DNA from: Pelargonium x hortorum
Lineage: Eukaryota > Streptophyta > Magnoliopsida > Geraniales > Geraniaceae
DNA: 55,692 nucleotides
Assembly: GCA_036897525.1 (NCBI GenBank)
Contig: JAYMTJ010000069.1
Span: forward strand, 1-55,692
Direction of reading: 5' to 3'
This document shows, piece after piece, positions 51,545 to 55,692 of the stretch; positions within the stretch are counted from its first letter, which is position 1; each line of letters opens with the position of its first letter. The translations under genes were made by a program, and so were the position numbers. The notes beneath the pieces were generated by a model. It ran no database searches. It saw nothing but the letters and a program-made list of their open reading frames with translations, and was not told the origin of the DNA.

Positions 51545-52680
51545 TTAAGAACTCTTAAAACCCTTTCTAGACAGACCTCACCTTTTATTCCGCGGAGATC
51601 CCTCTTTATAACTAGCCTAGCTAAGAGAAAAGACTTTATCCTAAGGCCCTATAACTCCTTGAAATCTCAAAGCACACTAAAAACTGCAACGTTATAAACA
51701 GAAATCCTTTTTTCATAAGAAACCTTCTTTTATTATTTATTCCTTGAATTTACCTTTAACTCCAAATTGTCTCTTTAATTATTGGATCGAAATTTTAAAA
51801 AGACTTAAAAAATCATTACTTTTTTTTCGAACAAAATAATTAAGGGATTCCGGCAGGAAAGCAGATTTCCATAGAATTACTACTCTTAGCTACTGCTACT
51901 TTAGATGTTCTCTAAAAGATTTCAATTACAGAAACTGACTTCTTAAGAAAATAGGATAACAGATTCTTAGCTTTTTAGAGAATCTCCTACAAAACCCCTT
52001 AGAATTCTTAATTCTTATTAAACTAACAGCAGGGAGGACCTCTTTTGCTTTGCAGCTATTACTTTACTTTAGGAGATTGGAAACCTGCAAACAAGGTAAC
52101 ACAAGAACAAAACCCTGACTTTAATTTACTAGAACTTCCCTAACTTAGATGCTTACCTCATCTTATAATAGTACTATTTGTTAAGAAACTCTTCCTACTC
52201 CCTCCTTGGACTTACCCAGGGGCTTCCTGAGTCAATTTGCTACGTTTTCCTTATTTGATATTTATCAGACTTACTTACTTACGCATATACTTGGCTATAC
52301 AGTTAAGCTAACCTCTATAATAAAATACCTGACAACAAGAAGAGGCCGCTTCCCTATTCTTGTACATCCTTGTAAAAGCAAAGAATGCAAGGAATTAGAA
52401 CCTTCTCAAGCTGCTGCAATTCTTAGAGATCCTATAGAGTAAACTTACTTAGCATCCTATCTAGCCTGCAAAGCCTAGTTAATCTCTAAAAAAAATCCTG
52501 ATTGTATTGTAGACCTTTTACTTGCCTTAATAAAGTACAAAAGCCGGGAGTCTTTTGCCTTTTCAGTTTCTATTAAAAACCTACTCACTCATTAGTGGAA
52601 ACTTTTCTTAAATTCTTATAACCTGTCAAGCACTTCACTTTCTTCGTCAGGTATTCTCATTTAGGTTAGTTCTTAACTGG
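51545..52680. other. C-rich-strand non-coding block
   Basis: The + strand has more C than G (51601-51660 has 16 C and 7 G). A 78-codon frame at 52206-52442 starts with TTG and is not recognised. No other structure is seen. Confidence 0.5.
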
Positions 52681-52689
52681 ACAGGAATA

Positions 52690-54300
52690 TCAGTTAAATA
52701 AGGGAAGTATACTATAAGAAATGGAAAAGAATAGTTTGATAATAGATTTTTTAAGAATTCAAGTAAGAAAAGTCTCTAAATAGGGAGATTGAAGTCTTAG
52801 ATATCGAGTCTTAGAAAGGGTAAGTTCCTGTATACAGAGGGGTCTAAGAAATTATTGAGTTAAGGTCTTTTCATCAAACTGTAAGTACAAGCTGAACGAG
52901 GTACAAGGTTAGAAAACTAACTCAGTATAAGTAACTAGGCAAGCTTGCTTCTAAAGGGTTAATGTCTATGAGTACCCTTCATTACTAAAGTTTCAAAGAA
53001 GTAGAAGGAGGGAAGAGTAGCTTTTATATGTTCCCTCGTTTCTGGTAAGGACAAGAGTATGTAGAACTAATAAAGTGTAGAGATAAGGTTTTCTTCTTTC
53101 TATAGGTTTTTTGAAAAGGGGCTTCGTAAGAAAGTAGTCAAGCTCTTGCCTTAGGGATTTCAATTCTATCTGGAATAACCTAACTAGTAAAGTAGGAGTC
53201 TAAAGAGTTTTGGATCAAGGAAATGATGTAATAACCAGTTTGATTGGAAAGTCTTACTTAGGTAATATCTCAAACTTCCCTGAGGTTTAAGTTGAAGCAG
53301 CTAGATAAGTATGTAGTAAGAGGATGTACCCGTATAAAAGCCCCCTTTTTAAGTGGTAGGGAATTCCTCGCAAGGCTTTAATACTTAATTATGACTTAAG
53401 GGAAAGCTTAGAAAGTTACATGTTGAGTAATTGAATTTAGGTGGAGACTGGGCCGTCGTAGTTTGGTATAGAGAAGGAGAGTCTGTCAAAAGAAAGGGGT
53501 TTTGCTTTGTATTAGATACTTATTTTGTAGATTAAGAAAGCCTTTCCTGTTAAATTGACTTTGTTAAAGATAAAGAGTTCGAGTGGAAATCCCTTGTTTT
53601 ATTTACTAGCTATACTTATTCTTCCACTATCATGATGCCTAAAGGAGTGCTTCTGCCGAAAAACTAATAACCTTACAGTAAATGACATCGCTTACAAGCT
53701 ACCCTTAACCTTGCCTGGGGCACGGAAACTTATTACTGAAATGAGTAATCAGGCATCTACTCTAGAAAAAGCGCACAAATACGGAATAAGTAAATACTTA
53801 GAAAGAGAATCTTGTAAGTGTTTCAATGCTTTATAAAACTCAATATTTGTCTAGAATAGAGTTGGTTTTAGAGGTTTCTAAGAATTTAGGTAGGAATAGT
53901 TTCAGAACTTTTATAAGAGAAACCAAGGGTAATTGCTCGGGAAGTTCTCTAGAACTTAGCTAAAAGGGATCCGTAAAAGAAACAAGGTCCCGTAATTAGT
54001 ACGATAAATTCGTATTAAGTGAGTTAATTTCACTAGGATTTTTTAGGAACAAGTAAGTGGAGAAAGGGCAGGCCTAAGGAAAACTATTAAAGGAAAGGTC
54101 TATTAGGAGCCTTTAGGAAAATGAGCGCTCTACAGGGAAAGATTTACCTTTGCAGGGGATTCTATTAAGCTAGATATTCAGCGACTTCTCTAGAATCACA
54201 AAGAATCTGATATTAAGGGGAGTTCTTCAGCTGCGGATCTTAATCAATCAAAGCGCTATGTAAGCAAGCTAGCTGCACAATGAGGAATTGAAATTCTTAA
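52690..54300. other. G-rich-strand non-coding block
   Basis: The + strand is strongly G over C (53281-53340 has 17 G and 5 C). No gene is seen. Words such as GTCAAAAGAAAGGGGTTT near 53.49 kb recall repeat R2 but are too short to assign. Confidence 0.5.
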
Positions 54301-55692
54301 CTAGATAACACAAAAGTTAGGTCCTTTTTATTAACAGTGCTTTTAGTGCAACAATTAATCCTATACGTAGTTATATGAAAATTGAAAGAGTCTCTTTTTA
54401 AAGCACCGAGATCCAGCGGAGTACTATATTTTTTTAATGTCTTAATACTCATACCGTTGAGAAAGTAGGAATTTGAGTATCTAAGTCTAGCTAGTTTTTT
54501 TTTATTCCAACGCTACTGTTGAGAGAAGGTAGTCTACTTATCCCTTTATTGAAAGAATTTTGTGTTGTCCGACTTTTTTGATAGCCTGGCTATAAGTTGA
54601 AATTGCCTTTTACCATTTAGAGCTCTCGGGAAGAAGTTCCTTTATAGTATTGCAGTGGTATTCGTAGACTGAATCTGCGTACCTATATTGTGCTATAATT
54701 TATTATGCGGGTTTAAGTCTAAAATACTTTTCATGTAGCATTCTCGTGAAGCCAAGGTAATCTAGTTCGAAAAGACATTGAGAAGTTATAAGAAGCTCTC
54801 TTAAAACGGGTCCCGGTTGGGTATAAAGCCAAATAGATACGAGGGATTCTGAGAAGCCTTTCCTCTTAGTAACTCTTCTTATAGGAGAACGCCTTCCATC
54901 TAGAGGAGATCCTTTGTTCAGTATTGGCCAGGACAGTTATATCACTTATTCTAAGTCATTCAGTAGTTCCTTTTAGCTATCGCCTTGGTTTAGCTGATCT
55001 AAATTTGTTGGGATTGCCCTTCCAAGTACCGCTCCCCTTGTACTTCTTATGTCAGGATATCGAATAATAAAAATGGCTTTAACTCGTGTGTGTTGTCAAT
55101 ATCTCTACGTGCGATTCGTTAAAACAGAAACCCGCATTCGGGTTGAGTAAAATAGGTAGTTATATGAGTGAAAGAAAACAGCTTCCACTTTATAGTCTAG
55201 AAAAATTGACAGTAAAAAAACGGAGTTTCATTTCCTTTCATTTCCTATGTACAAGAGGTAAGCGGAATCTAACATTAGGGGAAAGGGGACCGGTTGTGCG
55301 CGGCTTAAGACATTGATTTGACACTTGAATTCGAATATATATTAGCACCCCTATAAGAGCAAAACAGGAGTCAGTATTAACAACGCTACTAAGAGACCCC
55401 AGTTCAAGTCCCACAGTCTAACCCTTTATTTACTGAAACCCTTGCTCCTAAAATTATTACAACGAAATCTGCCTTCGATACGATTAAAAACTTGTGAAAT
55501 CCCTAGGACTTAACGACCCAGATTAGGACTAACTTAACCCTAACCTAACCCCACCCTTCCATAATTAGTTTAAAGGAAGCCCGTTAACAAACAAAGTTAT
55601 ATAAAATAACTCTTCTACATGTGAAAGTTATCAATGCCTTTTTCCTTATGTAGACTTGAAAAAGAAAGAAAAAAGGTTAGTTTATATAGCGA
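54301..55692. other. AT-rich non-coding DNA at the window end
   Basis: No gene is recognised. A 76-codon + strand frame at 55086-55316 opens with TTG or GTG-like starts and has no motif. A T-loop-like word, AGTTCAAGTCCCAC, lies near 55401. Nothing else is seen. Confidence 0.6.

Noticed and set aside
55534-55552. TTAACCCTAACCTAACCCC, like telomere repeats
   Set aside because: Only about two and a half imperfect units inside ordinary sequence; not an array and not at a clear end.
1-55692. Virus-like or LTR elements, transposons, CRISPR arrays
   Set aside because: I saw no protein motif, paired long terminal repeats, regular spaced repeats or target-site duplications to support any of these.

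Overview
I can support no intact gene in this 55.7 kb window. It is AT-rich, roughly one third G+C by eye. It is full of A and T runs of 6 to 11 bases, and stop codons are dense in all six frames. The longest open frame is about 130 codons and opens with TTG. A rough estimate from base composition gives about one frame of that length by chance in this much sequence. I recognised no protein family, rRNA, intron, transposase, integrase, CRISPR array or phage module.

The origin is uncertain. The best guess is non-coding DNA of an inflated, AT-rich organelle genome, most likely a plant or algal mitochondrion, and possibly a gene-free 'empty' chromosome. Reasons are the absence of genes over tens of kilobases, scattered broken tRNA-like pieces, short diverged dispersed repeats, and no loss of CTAG words (which argues against typical bacterial DNA). 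AT-rich nuclear intergenic DNA remains possible. The window does not settle it.

Layout. 1-10.6 kb is featureless AT-rich DNA with a few hairpins and one tRNA-like T arm. 10.6-11.7 kb is pyrimidine-rich on the + strand. 11.7-24.85 kb is mostly featureless but holds an 18-bp palindrome, a 14-bp hairpin, three tRNA-like remnants and a stop-poor patch at 16.05-16.25 kb. 24.85-25.74 kb has three short open frames. 25.7-34.4 kb is again featureless, with one half of a dispersed repeat. 34.4-41.2 kb looks different: fewer homopolymers, opposite-skew blocks, and a diverged tandem duplication of about 560 bp (39.3-40.0 kb) ending in a (GTTATA)n microsatellite. 41.2-44.1 kb is plain. 44.1-54.3 kb is a mosaic of alternating G-rich and C-rich blocks of 0.6-2.3 kb containing a three-copy diverged repeat and the partner of the 26.4 kb repeat. 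54.3-55.7 kb is plain.

With no genes there is no pathway to describe. What can be said is that the window is a mosaic of segments of different composition, strand skew and apparent age, consistent with repeated inversion, duplication and decay of non-coding DNA.
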